Source: Atrina japonica (lineage: Eukaryota > Mollusca > Bivalvia > Pterioida > Pinnidae). Taken from it: a stretch of DNA of 64,000 nt. The notes under the pieces were generated by a model that saw nothing but the letters and a program-made list of their open reading frames with translations, ran no database searches and had not been told where the DNA came from. This document shows positions 40,801 through 55,800 of the stretch, piece by piece; positions within the stretch are counted from its first letter, which is position 1, and each line of letters begins with the position of its first letter. Where the stretch lies: contig BROG01000368.1 in assembly GCA_030159075.1 (NCBI GenBank), positions 482,001 to 546,000 on the forward strand, written 5' to 3'. Position numbers and translations under genes: made by a program.

Positions 40801-43800
40801 ATATGTCAGACACTTGTTATATGCCAGACACACATCCTATGTCTGATACTTGTGATGTTAGACACTTGATATATGTCAGACATTTGTGATATATAAGATA
40901 TTTTGATATATTAGACACTTTTGATATGCCAGACAATTGTCCTCTGTCTGATACTTGTAATATGTCAGAACCTTGTTATATGTCAGATATTTGTGATATT
41001 TCAGACACTTGTAATATATCAGATACTTTTGATATGCCAGACATTTGTCATATGTCTGATACTTGCTATATGTCAGACAGTTGTGGTATACCAGACACCT
41101 GTAATATATCAGACACTTGTGCTATGTTGACATTCTGATATGTCAGACAGTTGTGATATATCAGACACTTTTAATATGTGTCAGACACTTGTGCTATATC
41201 AGACACTTTTGATATGCCAGACATTTCTAGGATACTTGTGATAAAGGAGACACTTGTTATGTCAGATATTTGCGATATGTCAGACATTTGTTATATGTTA
41301 GACATTTGTAATATTCAGACACTTGTGATATGTCAGACATTTGTGATATTTCAGACATTTTGATATGCCAGACACTTGTGATATATCAGACACTTTTGTT
41401 ATGCCAGACATTTGTCCTGTCTGATACATGTTATATGTCAGACACTTGTGAGATATCAGACATTTTGTGATATGTTCTTATATCTGTGATATGTCAAACT
41501 TTTATCATGTCAGATACTTGTCACATATCAAATACTTGTCATCAAATAAAGCCATAAAGACAGTCATTGGTCACCCTATACACAGTGATATGTTTTGCCC
41601 ATTTTCAGTAGTTCCCATCTCTTCTAAACTGTAAAATTATTACAGTAGGTGGTAGATTCATTATTTTAATTGTGATGCTATAATCAATTAACTTATTGTC
41701 AAATATCTGACACGTGGCTCTTCAAGTGCTTTTTTGATTGTGATGTCATAATCACACATTTGATGGGCCATTTGATAGTGATGACATAATGGAAAAGTCT
41801 GCCAAAAGATGCCGGGTCAGACATTTGGTGATAGGTCAATAGGCCACATTCAAGGAGGCTCTCTCTGGTCACCACAGGGGTAATATGTGGCAAGCCTGCC
41901 TTGGTCTTATGTTTTATTTGAAAGTTCTGAAACTTTGACTTTTCTTGCCAAGAGCTTGTGAAGGAAACAGTCATTTCCTGTTTAAAAGAAGTCTCAGGTA
42001 TGAGCTGTGACTCAAACACTGGGACCTCCTACTTGCAAGGCCAATGCTCTTATGACTTACATGTATCAACGTGTGAAAATGATCGATTCATGTACACATC
42101 AATCAATTTAGTGAAATATCGAACCGTATTTGTGAATATCAAAAAAGCAAATTGTTGAAACAAAAGCTATACAATGACTTTATTTCCAATATGTAACAAA
42201 ACTGACGTAGACAAAATCTAACTATTCTCCCCGACACGAATACAAGTAAGATCACACTAAATCATCACTAATATTATACAGTGAAACCTGTCTTGAAAGA
42301 CCACCCCTTCTGCCATTGAAATGTGGTCTTACAAGACAGGTGGTCTCTCAAAAGAAGTTTTATTTCAAGGATTATTGAACCGAGTGGTTTTGAGAATGTA
42401 GTTTCCCATGACAGTGGTCTTCCGAGACAGGTTCTACTGTAGTCCAATTATTTCATCAACAAACTTTGTAAAAGTTCTTACCTGGTGCTTTTACTTTTTG
42501 CTTTAGAGCTGTGGACTTGCGAATATCACATTTTTCACCTTTATTGCGTAAAGGTATTGAATCAGAATCTACTTTCTTTGATGCTTTATTGTCTCTCAAA
42601 TTTCTTCTTTTTTCAAGAACTTCAGAAAATTTATTTCTATTTTTCAAATTAAATGTACTAAATTTTTTAATTTTCATTAATTTCTTATTGGCAAAACTTT
42701 TAGCAGACGGTTCAGTTGTATTTTTAGTAACTGTTTGAGATCTAGTGCCAATTCTGTTCGAAGTTTTAGCTTTAATATCTGCATTTGCACTGGTAGTATT
42801 GACTCTTTCCACCTCCGGATTTGTTTCTTTTGTTTTCCGTAATAATTTTCTGCCATGAGTTTCTGATTTACTCAGCTTCTTTTCAGTTTTCTTTAACCTT
42901 GTTCTTTTCACTGGAACATTGATATTTTCCAAAAGTCTATCAAGTTTCTGTTTTTTAGGAAATGTAACCTCGTCATCTGAAACCGATTTGTCGTCGCCAT
43001 CATCTAAATCATCAGATTCCATGTAAAATTTCAAAGCATTCTGCTTTGCTTGTCTCTTCGGAAGTCTCATGGCAATGAAATCAGTCAATGGTCTTTTGAA
43101 ACTTCTCGGTTTTACTAAATTCACTCGTACCCTCAACTGGCGTCCGGCATTTGTCACTTTCCGCACATAACCTTCATTCTTCTCTTTCTACCAAAATTAA
43201 AATCATAAAAAATTATGTTATTTCAACTCGTAAACATTGATTAAATGTTTTTTTCTTTTTTTTCTTCATTAATGAACTTTGAAAGTTAAGATTATTTCAC
43301 CCCTGAAGCAGATAAGCTATAACACAAAACAACTATTGTATTTAAATACTTTATTTTTTAAACCAAAAATAAAAGTCAAAAGAAAGTTTATCTCAAACTT
43401 CAGAAAACTTAAATTTAAATTTAACATAACAATAATTACATATGGGTCAATACAGAGAATATAAATTTAGTATGAATATAAATGTAGTATGATCAAGATA
43501 TTGCAAACTTAAATTTTCTTTTCAAAATCATGTACAGTGGAACCTGTCTTGAAGGACCATTCTCATCAAGGACCACCTGTCTTTTGAGACCATGTTCTGA
43601 AAACCACACTGTTAAATAATCCTTTAGATAAAACCTCTTTTTAGAGACCACCTGACCTTGAGATGCTGCATTTTAGTGGCAGATGGGGTGGTTTCTCAAG
43701 ACAGGTTCCACTGTATCTCTAATTTAAAAACATGCTAATAAACCAGTTCTAAATCCTTAATCCCTAAAACACAGCTGGATTAGAATACTTAATAGATGAA

Positions 43801-46800
43801 AAGCAGATTTCACTGTTTTTCTGTTGAAAAATGAGTATCCCTCATCTATGGAAATATATTTTGTGCTAACAAGGCTCTAGAAGTTTTAGTTTTTAAAAAA
43901 AAAGATTTCTGCAAAATGAGCAGTTTGCCATAAAAATGTCATTTAACCTGATCTCATTGCTTATTTAAGACAAGGAATAGTTGTAAAAGGATAACTGTCT
44001 CCCTGGGAAAAACAAGCTCACATGCTTTATGACCTCATGCAAACTATACACCCACATGACATGAACATGCAAAAAAAATATAGTTCGTAAATTGTTCTAT
44101 CCATATTAAATGAAATTTCTATCATTGAAGTTTATAAATGATTAGTGATCAAAATAAGTGTATACTGTTTCTTGTGTACTCACCCTGCATTATTTACAAA
44201 TACAAGAAACACAACATGCAAATTACTTTATCTTGAAATCAAAATGTGCCACCCCCTCCTTTTTTGGTCAAGCTGTCATCACATTGAGGTAAATCAGCAT
44301 TTGTATTTAAAACTGAAATTTTGATTCCAATCTAAAATTGTTTGGTGACCTTTGGCCCTGAATTATTTTTCCAAGGTGATATGAATAAGCTTGGCTGTAT
44401 ATTAACAGAATATTTGTAAACTAAAGAAATCTGATTAGTGCTAAATTACACAATGATGAAAAATTCTTAAGAGGGGCATCAGCTGTGTTTCCATAAAAAT
44501 CTATTTCTTTTTTTACTGTGTATACCACACTTAGATTCATGTACAATAACAAATAAACAGATATACACAGGCGTAACATTTTTATATTCCTATATGTTTT
44601 GTGAAAATAAATTCAGGTCCAGTGTCATATGCATATGCAAATAGTAAGGTCAAATTAATCATCTGCAAACAAATAATTATCCAACGGGGTTTCTCATACA
44701 ATTTTCACAAAATATATAGGAATTTAAGAATTTTTATGTCTTTGATTTTTGTTACTGTACAACAATCTTAGTAGTAAGAAAAGAAGGAATTAAAAAAAAT
44801 ACAGCTTATGCCGCTTTAATAATCAGCTATCTCTCTACATAAACCTGATCCACAAACTCTCTGTCACTTCATCTTTACAATTTAACACTGTCCCTATCAG
44901 ATACTGAAAATGAACTAAACAGCAAGTGTAAGAATTAGTCAGGTAACTTGGACCTTAACTACATACAGCTACATGGCCACACACAGTAATTCTTGATCAC
45001 AAATTGACAAAAAACTATCACATCTAGAAAAGTTTTAAAGACCTGCTTTTAAACAACAGTTGTAAAAAAATAATAAATGGAAGAAATACATAAATTGGTA
45101 ATTTTGATATAATCAGAGCTTATACAGTTAAATTAGCATAAAATTAAGAGTTGACAATCAAAATACAGCTCCAAAATCATGAGAAAATTGTCATAAGTCA
45201 AAATGATTGTGTTTTTTTTCTACAGAATTTAAATCTGAACTGTACTGCAGTAGAATAAAACTTCCAGAGTAGATACATGTATAAGAGCTAGTCACTAGAG
45301 ATAATGTGTCTGCCATATTTATGTGGTTTCTCATGACAAGCACTGTAAACCCAGTTTTATTCGCTACGATAATCAAATTATTGTGTAATGAAGTATGATA
45401 ACAGTATGACGAAATGGGTATTCGAGATTGTGAAAATACCATCTCACGAATAAATTTAGAACTTATGTATCGCACAAATAAAGACCCACGCAAATGTTTT
45501 GATTTACTTTTTGTTTTTGTAGTTGACAATAATTTAACTTACATTAACTCATTCACCCCTAAAGACACATTTGGACTGGTCTAACTCATTGATTTGCAAA
45601 GGAGTCCATTGCTTTCTAGGGGTTGATGAGTTATTAAATGAAAGTGGTCCTCTGATACAGGGGATGTTGAAATGTGTGTTCTCTGGAGTCAGGTTCCATT
45701 ATGTTAAGTTATAAAGGACAGAAATCTGACTTTGCTCTGAATTTTTTCATGATTTTTGGCGTAAATACCTTGTTTCTGGTCATGATAAGCACATTTTTTA
45801 CAGACAGGAAGCTGTATAAATATAAATACTGTATCTCTAGAAATTTTGACCCTTGTTTATTTTGTCCTTTTAAGACAGAAAACATATTCACCCCGTATAA
45901 TATTCACCCCGTATAATATTCACCCCGTATAATTTTGTGCGTAAGCACCACAGTCTGATAGATGGCATGTATGTTCATGCTTCATTTATTTAGCTTAATA
46001 ATTTCACTTTCATTTTGAATTCACCCTCTCCTCTAGATGTAAGGGTGAAAATTAAAAACAGGTTGAAAATCTCCCGGTATACAGTCTTTAGAAAATAAGG
46101 TGATGACCAACATCACAGAAAAAAGACAAGTAAGTAATCACTAAGAAATGTGACAAAAGATTATTAGAATTAACCCCTACCATGAGGGTATGACATAGGA
46201 ATCTAAATCCGAGGGTAAGATTCATGAATGACGAACATGAGGATTGCCGAGGGTTTGTCATTCTAGAATCTTATCCTAAGGATTGAGATTCCTTTGTCAT
46301 ATGCTCAATGTAGGGGTTGATTATTTTTCTCCCATGTTTTACACATCTACATATAGCCTAGATCTACACAAATGAAATCTGATATGCATAGCATTCTAGA
46401 CGCCGCAGACACTCTACAGCATAAATTGTACTGTGACGTCATATCGCGTGTAGCTTGTCAATACCCTAAGGGTTGACAAGGAAATCATTCCCCGTTAAGA
46501 GTAAGGGAAAATCTGTGAACAATGGGAGAAAAAGATGTCAAAAGCAACACTGCCATAAGATAGCTACATTTAAATTTGCTTGATATTTCAAACAAGCAGT
46601 ATGACACACAACATTGCACTAAGTTTGAATGCACCAAGAAGTAATGTTATGAAGTTACACTGCGTATGTTAACTAGGTTTAAAGCTGACAGAGCAATTAA
46701 AACATGAAATGGTTACAAAATGTACATTGTCTTAAGACAGCTAAATTTAAACCTGACATGTTATTTGAAACAAGCAGTAAAACACACAACTTAGCACTAC

Positions 46801-49800
46801 TCAGTACTGTATAAATAGAAAGTTTAGCCCCCGGTTATTTTTGCCTTTTACAATTGGAAACATATTCACATTAATTTGCCCTAAATCATCATAGTCTCAT
46901 AAATGACAGATATGTTCTTGCTTGAAAATTTTGCTTTCATTTAAAATTCACCCTCTAAACTAAAGGCGAAAATGGCAGGAATTAAACAGAAGTGAAAATT
47001 TTCAGGTATACAGTATTGTTTTAATGTACCAAGAAGTAAAGTAATGAAGTAACTCTCCCTATGGTAAGTAGGTTTAAAGCTGAAACAGCATATAAAACAT
47101 GCAGCATAACATAATAACTTTGCATTGTTGCCTGAATGTCCAAAGCCCAAATGTCACAATACTGTTCAAGGAAACTAAGTTATTAAGGTGACAGGACATT
47201 TGAAATACAAGACCATAAATGAAAAACACGAATGGCACTATGTACTCTAACATTTGTAAAACGTAGGTTGATCTGATGACAGTTCAGTGACTAGGCCTTG
47301 TAACTGCTGAAGTCTTTTTAGCTGTAACTTAATAGTAAAATATACACGTATCACTAAGCCAGTAAGTGACACTTGGTGCAACATTTATATAGATCTGCCT
47401 ATCATAACTGATACAGATTTAAGTGAAAGTAGTGGACATGAGCACTGGAGGCAAAGGAATCAGATTTCTTTTGACACTACATGTACTACGTGCTTGTACC
47501 ATGACCTGATTGTTATTACATGTAGAAGATGCATTCATACTGTCAACAGTGAGGGGAAAATCCATCTCTGTTGTGTCCGGATAGCAAGCACTATCGTGGA
47601 AATCATCAGAAATTTCAGCTTCATTTTGACAGACATCAGACTCCATGCAACTGTACATCTGGGAAGTACTTGCATATGTTGGCGTAGAATTGTTTATATA
47701 CAAGGCTGAATCTATCTGTGTTTCATCTGGAGCTTTTAATACCAATACAGGTGAGGTTGAGTAATCATGCCCCATTTTTGTCATGGTATTGTTTTGCAAA
47801 TCATTCTTTGATGAACTGCTTGATGAGAGATCTAAATCTGATGTAGACATTTCAAGAGTGTAAATATCTCTTTGGCGGTTTTTATTTGTCCTGTCAATCA
47901 ATTCTGTGCCATCTTCATTTCCCTTCACCTTATTAGGTTTTACTGATATTTTGGTTTCTGACTCTTGTGTTGCAATATCATGACAGCTGCTGCTTGTACA
48001 AACATGGTTTGTAGTTTTATTCTTACTGAACTTATTGTAGTTAATATCAATAACATCACCATGACAACCATGCAAACTAGAAAACCTTCTCAGGGATTTT
48101 AAAATCTGAAATGGTGGTGCAGGCTTGGGAATAATATTGGCTGAGGCTCTAGAGGGACAATTCATCATAGAATTAGGAAATATTTTCTGCAAGCTATTAT
48201 TGCTGTCATTGTCCACACACTGTTTTTTAATTTTGTCGTCAGTATTGATCACAAACACTGAAGAGCGCAATATATCTTTGGCAAGTTTAATTGCTGGATA
48301 ACAAAGAGCCTTGTGGTCAATCAAAGACAGGTTTGAATTTAAAGACGTCTGCAAGTACTGATGACTTGAAGATATAGAGCCCCCAAAAACAACACTACTG
48401 GTACACTTATTTATCTTCTCTGATTTCTCTACAATATCCATGTTGTAATCGGAATTACTCATTTTTCCAGTATTAAGGACAAAGCCACTTCTGGGCTGGA
48501 TGAAAAATGAACATGTAACATCTTTCCCCTTACTTCTCAAATCAACAGGTGCTCCCCCAAGTAAGTGACTATAAGAATGAGGAGACAATGCTAATTCATG
48601 TGAATTTTTTTGTGTAGCAGTGTCATTCAAGGGTGAAATGAGATTCTTTTGGCACTGAGAAATTATTGTCACAGCTGGTGTTGGGGTAATAAATGCTTCC
48701 TTCATATCTTGTCTAACTTGACTATAACGTAAATTATCAGAACTCTTTGTTTCACGTGACAACCATTCTTGGACAATTTGACAATCTGCTTTATTCTTCA
48801 AATTAATCAGAATTGCCTGTCTCTGTTGATCAAAATATTCAATAATTTTATCATGTTTGTTACTCATATTGTGGTCATGCTTATTGCTGGTAAGTTTGTC
48901 TTGAACCTTGGATATTAGGTTTTGATTTTCATCAGTCAATAAAGCAACATTATCCTTCTTAACACAATCAACAAAGACAGCATCAGTCTGTTGAACACAC
49001 GAGTCAGAGACTTCTATATGTTCTGAATTCATCTCTGTGTCTGACGAAGGATTAGATGTTGAAAAATATGGTTCATTTTCAAAATCAGACGGTGTATCCT
49101 TTTCATCAGATGCCTCATCATTGGGCTTTATAAGGACAGATATTTTTTCCTTCAAAATATCTGAAGATTTTTCTGAGATTTGTTTAGGTGATTGTGACAA
49201 ACATGAAGTGCTTTCAATGGAGGAGATAAAATTACTTTTCTTCCTCACAGGTACAGGAGTACCTGTAACATGCATTTCGTTATGAACAGAAACGTCTGTA
49301 TATAACGGCAAGGTGCATTTTAATGAAGAAGGTAAACTGGCCGGCATGTTTTGTGTTTGCAGCTTGTTAAAAGAAGAGTTAATATGGCTTGCTACATGTA
49401 CTACATCAGGGTTATCATACACAAGACTAGAATTAAGTGTGCCACTACTTCTAATGTGCGATAGACCAGAACCACATGTGTACAAACTCTCTGTTACCTT
49501 GCTTCCCTTTTCTTCTGGTTCAGCGCCATCTGGTGTAAATAATGCTTTTTTCCTATACTTGGTTGGTGATACTTTTTTGGATGTAAGCGTTGCTAAGGCC
49601 TTTCTTTTTAGGACTAACCTGTCTGGTGTCCCAAGTTTTATTGGACTTTTCTCTGAACTCCTCCGTGAATTAATCAAACTCTTGGGTGAAGAAGTTGGCA
49701 AACTGTTTGACCTTGTGTATTTTGCTGGAGTTGTAGACGGAGACCTTCTATGGAGTTTCTTTCCTGTTGCCAATGGTGATTGGGCTTTCAAAGAATTTTT

Positions 49801-52800
49801 GGTTAATCTTGGTCTTACACCAGCAAATCCACGGCATGTCTCTGGTGTTCCTGCACTCGCTCTGGCAGCCTTTTTATTTGGTGTTATCTGTTTCGTCAAC
49901 TGGAAAGATGAGATGACATTGTACAAATCAAAGTACTGAAAGTCCTGAAATGGGTTGTTATTTTGGCAAAATAGCCATGGGATTCAAACTACTTCTATCT
50001 AAAGTATATGAAATAAAAATAAATCAAGTTAATGTAGATCTTAAAAAAAAAAATAATTCAATTTCCAGCCTCTAAATAAATTCAAAATTAACATTCTAAA
50101 TTTTATTTGTTTTATCTTCTGCACCAACTTTAAATATTGTCTGTTGTGCATTAACACTCATTTCAAAATAAAAAGTGAGTATTTATGGAACCTACTTAAA
50201 TTTAAACCAAACATGACACTAGGAACAGGTAAAATAAATTTTTCATAGCAAAAAATGGCTGTGATTTAAAACAAATTTTAGGGCTTGCAATATCGAACGT
50301 AAACAATCCTATTTAGGGGTATTACTGTGGTACATGAACATATACTCTGCCTAGACTAAATAAACAACCAAACAACGTTCTCTATCTTGTATAAATTAAT
50401 ATAAATAACTGTACGGGGTGAAAAAGACAGTTAACCCAATGTTCATCGCTAAAGAAATAATTTTTAATCAACATAATTTGGGCCTTAAGTCGTGATGTAG
50501 CAAAACGATCTATCACCAATTTCACTTATAGACATCAACGCTTTCGGCAATGAATAAAACTGTTTTTTTGTTGAAGACATTGTTTCTGTTTGAAATCCAT
50601 TATGAACAGACCAATTACACAAAAAGTTTAGGTTTATACATCCCAATCTAATTGTGATTAACTTCAAAAGTTGTGATAATTGTTGTGTAAACACTTGACA
50701 ATGGACATGGCGATTTTCCCCAACTTCTGCGGAAACGAGAAATGGAAATTGTAACATTCAATATTCGAGTTACCACCCTTTGCGATATCAATACACACAG
50801 TATACAAGTGACCATTCGCTGAAATTGAGCAGTCGCTGGTTATGTAAGGCATGTGGTCACCATATAGGGTGTATAAATAAAGGAAATATGCACAGGGAAT
50901 CTCATTAAGGCAGGTTATGTATAGCGATTAGATGACAAACACGTTAATTTGATAGTTTTCAAAATAAACAGGAACATATTCATAATGAATTTCACGTGCC
51001 ATTTGTATAACAAGCACCTCCTACTCGATGCTATCCCCTCTATTCTGCTTTTATTTTCATTTTCCCATGGACTAAAAAAAATACATATCCTTCAGAGTTC
51101 ACTAGAAATTGATTTAGATTTATGTTTGTATCAGCGATATGTGATTATTTCTATTTACATCGCTGTATGCTTGTAGCTTTCAATATAATGAATGGTGGAG
51201 TAATACTGCAGTTTTTCAATGCAGGCTTAACATAACTGGAATCTTAAATAGTGGAATTCAATATTTATAGATAGATCAATGACGTTTTGTTAAAACTAAC
51301 TACAAATCGTATTGTATAATTTCAAAAGGCAGAGGTAAGAAGAATTATGCAGCATTTCATTTAATGATTATTCAAACTAGATTTAAGTTCATTTACACCA
51401 AAATATTTGAATTTACTGTACCAGTTGAATTCTTGAGTTGGACTATATTTTACATGAAGTGCGAATGCAACCTCCATGACCTCTTCACTGCTAACAGGAT
51501 AGCCCTCGATGAAAAGTCAAAGTAAACCCATAATAGGTTGTTATTACATAACAACCCATAATGAAATACATAGTTACAAAATTAATAACATGTTAATAAT
51601 GTTACAGGGTAATAAATATCAAAGCATGAATGACTACAATGATGTTGAGCGTTAAACTAAAAAGTTTAAAGGCCTATACAAGGTAGACATCTATGTGTAT
51701 GTGCATTTCAATGAAAACAAGATGTTTCTGTATTCATTTCTATAAGGGCAAGATATGTCAACACAGGATGCCCGGGCTTCACCTATGTCACAAAATCTTG
51801 AGTTTTCATTTCAATATGTTTTAAAGCTGTTGGTGGTATTTCTAGTGCCTCCATTGTTTTGAAGTATTAAGCTACCTATGTTATATAAGTTAATTATATT
51901 TTTAAATTATCACCAGAAACAGGGACTGATAACCCATCTGTTGATAATCATCCTTAGATTATCACACATGGCAGAGGGGTAATTACATAACAACCAGTTA
52001 GGTCGTGTTCTTGTACAGATTGACAGTTTTATAATACATGCATTATGAGTAAGGGCATGCTTGATTGGTAACATCAGAATTGTCTAAATGGCAAGGAAAA
52101 TCTTGGTTAGCTAACTTTTGGCTCATAATTTTTGTAGTTCAGGGTAAGCCCTGAAAAATTAAGTAATTTGTGTTCCTGTGATCAGGGATTTTGTTGGCAA
52201 CAGAAAAACTAAGGTGACAACTTCAGTTTCCTGTTTACTTTTAAATCATTTAAATCGGAGTTGAAACAATATTTTTATGTAATGAACATGATGATGAAAC
52301 CTACTGGTGTAAATGTCTGTGCTTCTGTTGTTTCCTCCTGTGTGTTACTTAGACTAGTACTACTTGATGATGGGGAACTCTCCCTTGTAGAGTTTGGTCC
52401 ACTTGTTCCTGTTGTAGTTCTGTCATATTGAGAAAAATTGAAAAAATCTAGATGAGGAGGAAGTGTCTGTGTTCCTGGAAAGAAGAAAATCAAACACATA
52501 ATCTACTGAATATGATTTTAAAATTATCAAAAAGAGGATTGAATATTTCCACTGTGTACAATAACATGTTACTGTAGTCAGATAATGGTGACTAATAATC
52601 TGAAATTGCCTTTTATATCAGCTGTGGGGCTTGTTTCTATTCAAAAAAACTATAAATATGTCTGCTTCAAGAAGAAACAAATGTTGGGGATGCTTCAAAA
52701 CTTTTGTCATATCTATTTCTTTTTTTGTTTAAATTAGAAATAGTTTAAAAGTGGATATGATAGTTTTAATAATGCTAAAAAAAAAACTCATTAAGATCCA

Positions 52801-55800
52801 ATACGATATGAGATGATTTATAATGCAGCATGACTACTGAAAGCTTTTCCTACACATCAGATCTCCCGCTGAAGCTCCTAAATGGCTGCTTGTATTTAAC
52901 ATGCAACCATGATGGTAATTGTCACACATGATTCAAGCACTCCTCTCTTATGTAGATCTGACAGTGTTTGCAAAATATATTTTTTTACAGGACATTCAGT
53001 CAGACATAGTTTGGTAAATTACTGGACCAAAAGGAATTTGGTATGACCAAATTATTTTTGTATTTAAAAAAAATCCAAAAAACAATAGACTAATCTTTAA
53101 TCAATCAAACTAAAGCAAAGAGAGCCATGACCATCCCACCCTCCATTTGGGATTCAAAATCCTCTCCTGTTGATTTTGTTCATATTCATTCATTCTTTCC
53201 ATTTTGTTGAATATGATTTTTCAGGTGTGGTCAACAGAATTCCAAAATCCAAGAATTCTTATCTGTGTTCACAAAATTTTAATGTGGCATTGAAAGTAAA
53301 AGAAATATCATGTTTCACTTTCGATTTGCATGACCCATTTTACAGATAAGTGATGTTTAATCACAGCACTGTGTAAAGACAGAATTAATATATTCTGCTT
53401 AAAATCAAAACATTGGATTTAAAAAACTGTCGGACTTCTGGGTTTTTATTCACAAAGAAACTTAAGTATAAGACTTACACTTACGTGCAACTCTAAGAGT
53501 AGGCTACGCCCATGTTCACAAAGAAACTTAGACTTACACTTAAGGGTGAAAATGGTGTAAGTCTGAGACAACTCAGACCACTCTTAAGTATAACTTTGTT
53601 GTCATAACGAACTAAACAAATAATATTACAGCATGATACTGGACAAATTATTATTGTAGGATAAATGTATCGGGTAAATTTCTATGTGATTAAAAGTATG
53701 GCAGATGGGACGAGTCTATTTACATGGTCGTCGTGTACATATGTCAGAAAAATCATATTTGAAAACAACCATCGTGTATAGGCTATATATCTAGGCCTAT
53801 TGCAGGGTGAGTATATTAATTTGTTCACAAGATCGACTGACACACATCTTTACCTATTATCATGATCATCATATTGTCCTCATCAATTTGTGGTTTTTCA
53901 CAGATTTTGCGAGTATTTAAGTGCATGCAATACAATTTTTCAAGCCGGTTGTCTCTATAAAAAATAAACAAAAACATCTGCTAAACTGTCCGTGATGTCA
54001 AAACCCAAATGCTGGACTCCTTTGCGTCATAGAATTATATACATTGAATAACATGCAATCGATTTTAGTTTTATGATTGAAATCAATGTCGGGTGACTTT
54101 GGTGTTAGTGTTAGCTGAATTTGTTTACATTTTTGGTGGCAACATAATTATTACTCCGGTGTACGAAAAGCATTAATGTATCGACAGTGATCGAAATATA
54201 ACAACTGGATTATTCCGGTTAGGTAAGACCACTAGAATACGGTATGACATCACTTAGCAGGTTCAGTAGTATTACGCAGGTGCAAATGTCCGTTGTTAAC
54301 ATAAATATTGGTCTTAAGTATAAGACTTATGACCGGACTTACGAGTATGTTTGTGAATAAGTCTTAAGTGTAGACATAAGAGTACACTTATGTATAAGTC
54401 TTACACTTAGACTTAAGTCTCTTTGTGAATAAAGCCCCTGGACTGACATTTACAAATTTGATATAGGGCCGACTCAATTTCCATTGGATTTGACCGATGG
54501 TCCTATGCTTTTGATAAACACTGCATCTGATGTGACTTATTTGTTGTTTGTAGTTGTTTAACGTCCCACTCAAGAATCTTTCACTCATATGGAGACGTCA
54601 CCAAATGCAGGTGAAGGGCTTAAAATTTTGGCCTATGCTCGGCACTTACGGCCAGTGAACAGTGAGGGTTCTTAAACATGCTGACACCTACTGTGATACA
54701 GGATCTCGGTTTTTACTGTCTAAGTCCGAACGACAGGAAACCAACCTGCCGCCGACTGGACTCAATCAAGAGTCGAGCATGCTACTGACTGAGCCAGGTC
54801 GGCTTATCTGTTTAAAAGGTTGAAAAATAATATGCCTTGAGACATATCTCATGTGATACCGGAAGTGATATGATGAAATAGAATTACAACATACCTCTAA
54901 GACACAGGAATGTTAAAAAGTCCTCTGTTTTAGCTCTCTTTGAGAATATTGTAATAGGTGCGGTTTTACTGGAAAACTTGACTGGGGGTGTACTTGGAGA
55001 ATAACATTGGTAACTTGCAGTACCAAAAGCATGAAACTGGGCAAACTTCCTTTGTGCATGGACTTTTGTTCTACAATACAAAGAAATTGTTATGAATAAA
55101 AACTAGAAACGTGAAGTCTTTTTTAAGACACCACCCATTCTGCCACCGAAATATTATCACTCAAGTTAAGTGGTTTCTTATTTAAAAGAAAATTTAAAAG
55201 AGTGGTCATTTGTATATTGTCTTTTATGAATGGTCAATTTCCATGGCAGTGATATCTGCAGTTTATACTGTACATAATTGGATACAATGTAATAAGAATT
55301 TTCATCTTTCTTTTCAATTTACAAACAAAAAATTGTTTCTGGGTACAATAACATTTATAGCTAACTTCTGGTATATTATACTTACTTACTACACAAATAT
55401 CCCTACAAGTAATTGTATACATATGTATCTGATTTAAGTAAATCTGCATTTAAACAATTTAAATTATATTTCTATACTAGCAGGGAATTATGAAATCATC
55501 ACTATGTAAATTACATTTTAATTAATATCTTATTTAAATTTCTTGGTTCAAATTATCGAAAAATCTAACTCACATTCTTAATTCCCATGATCCCTATCTA
55601 CAAGTTACTCACATTATACAGGTCACATAATTCTTATCTTAATCACAGTTCTGAATTCACACCACCTCTCTAATTAACATTATAGATATATATACTTGAC
55701 TTAATTCCTCTCTTACTCACATTAAAGACTTTAATTTATTTGTATCTTACTCCCATTGTAAACTTGACTTTATTTGCATCTTACTCCCATTGTAAACTTG

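Larger units (their letters stand above)
43188..47499 (-). other. JARID2 intron 5
   Basis: 4.3 kb holding MITE M1 (43533-43715), foldback F1 copy 2 (44468-44822), small palindromic elements (45545-45632, 46171-46322), two copies of a 210-260 bp repeat (45830-46087, 46803-47013), and local duplications of 'aagcagtatgacacacaaca' (46592, 46777). No additional exon seen. Confidence 0.55.

Noticed and set aside
39798..41363. Ser-Asp-Thr and Cys-Gln-Thr repeat ORFs
   Set aside because: Translations of the 18-bp minisatellite; many frames equally open.
42456..43166. Independent basic nuclear protein gene
   Set aside because: Bounded by a good acceptor and donor with phases linking it to JARID2 exon 7; treated as JARID2 exon 6.
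47494..49939. Plus-strand ORFs opposite JARID2 exon 5
   Set aside because: Antisense shadows of a long real exon; no splice sites or codon sense.
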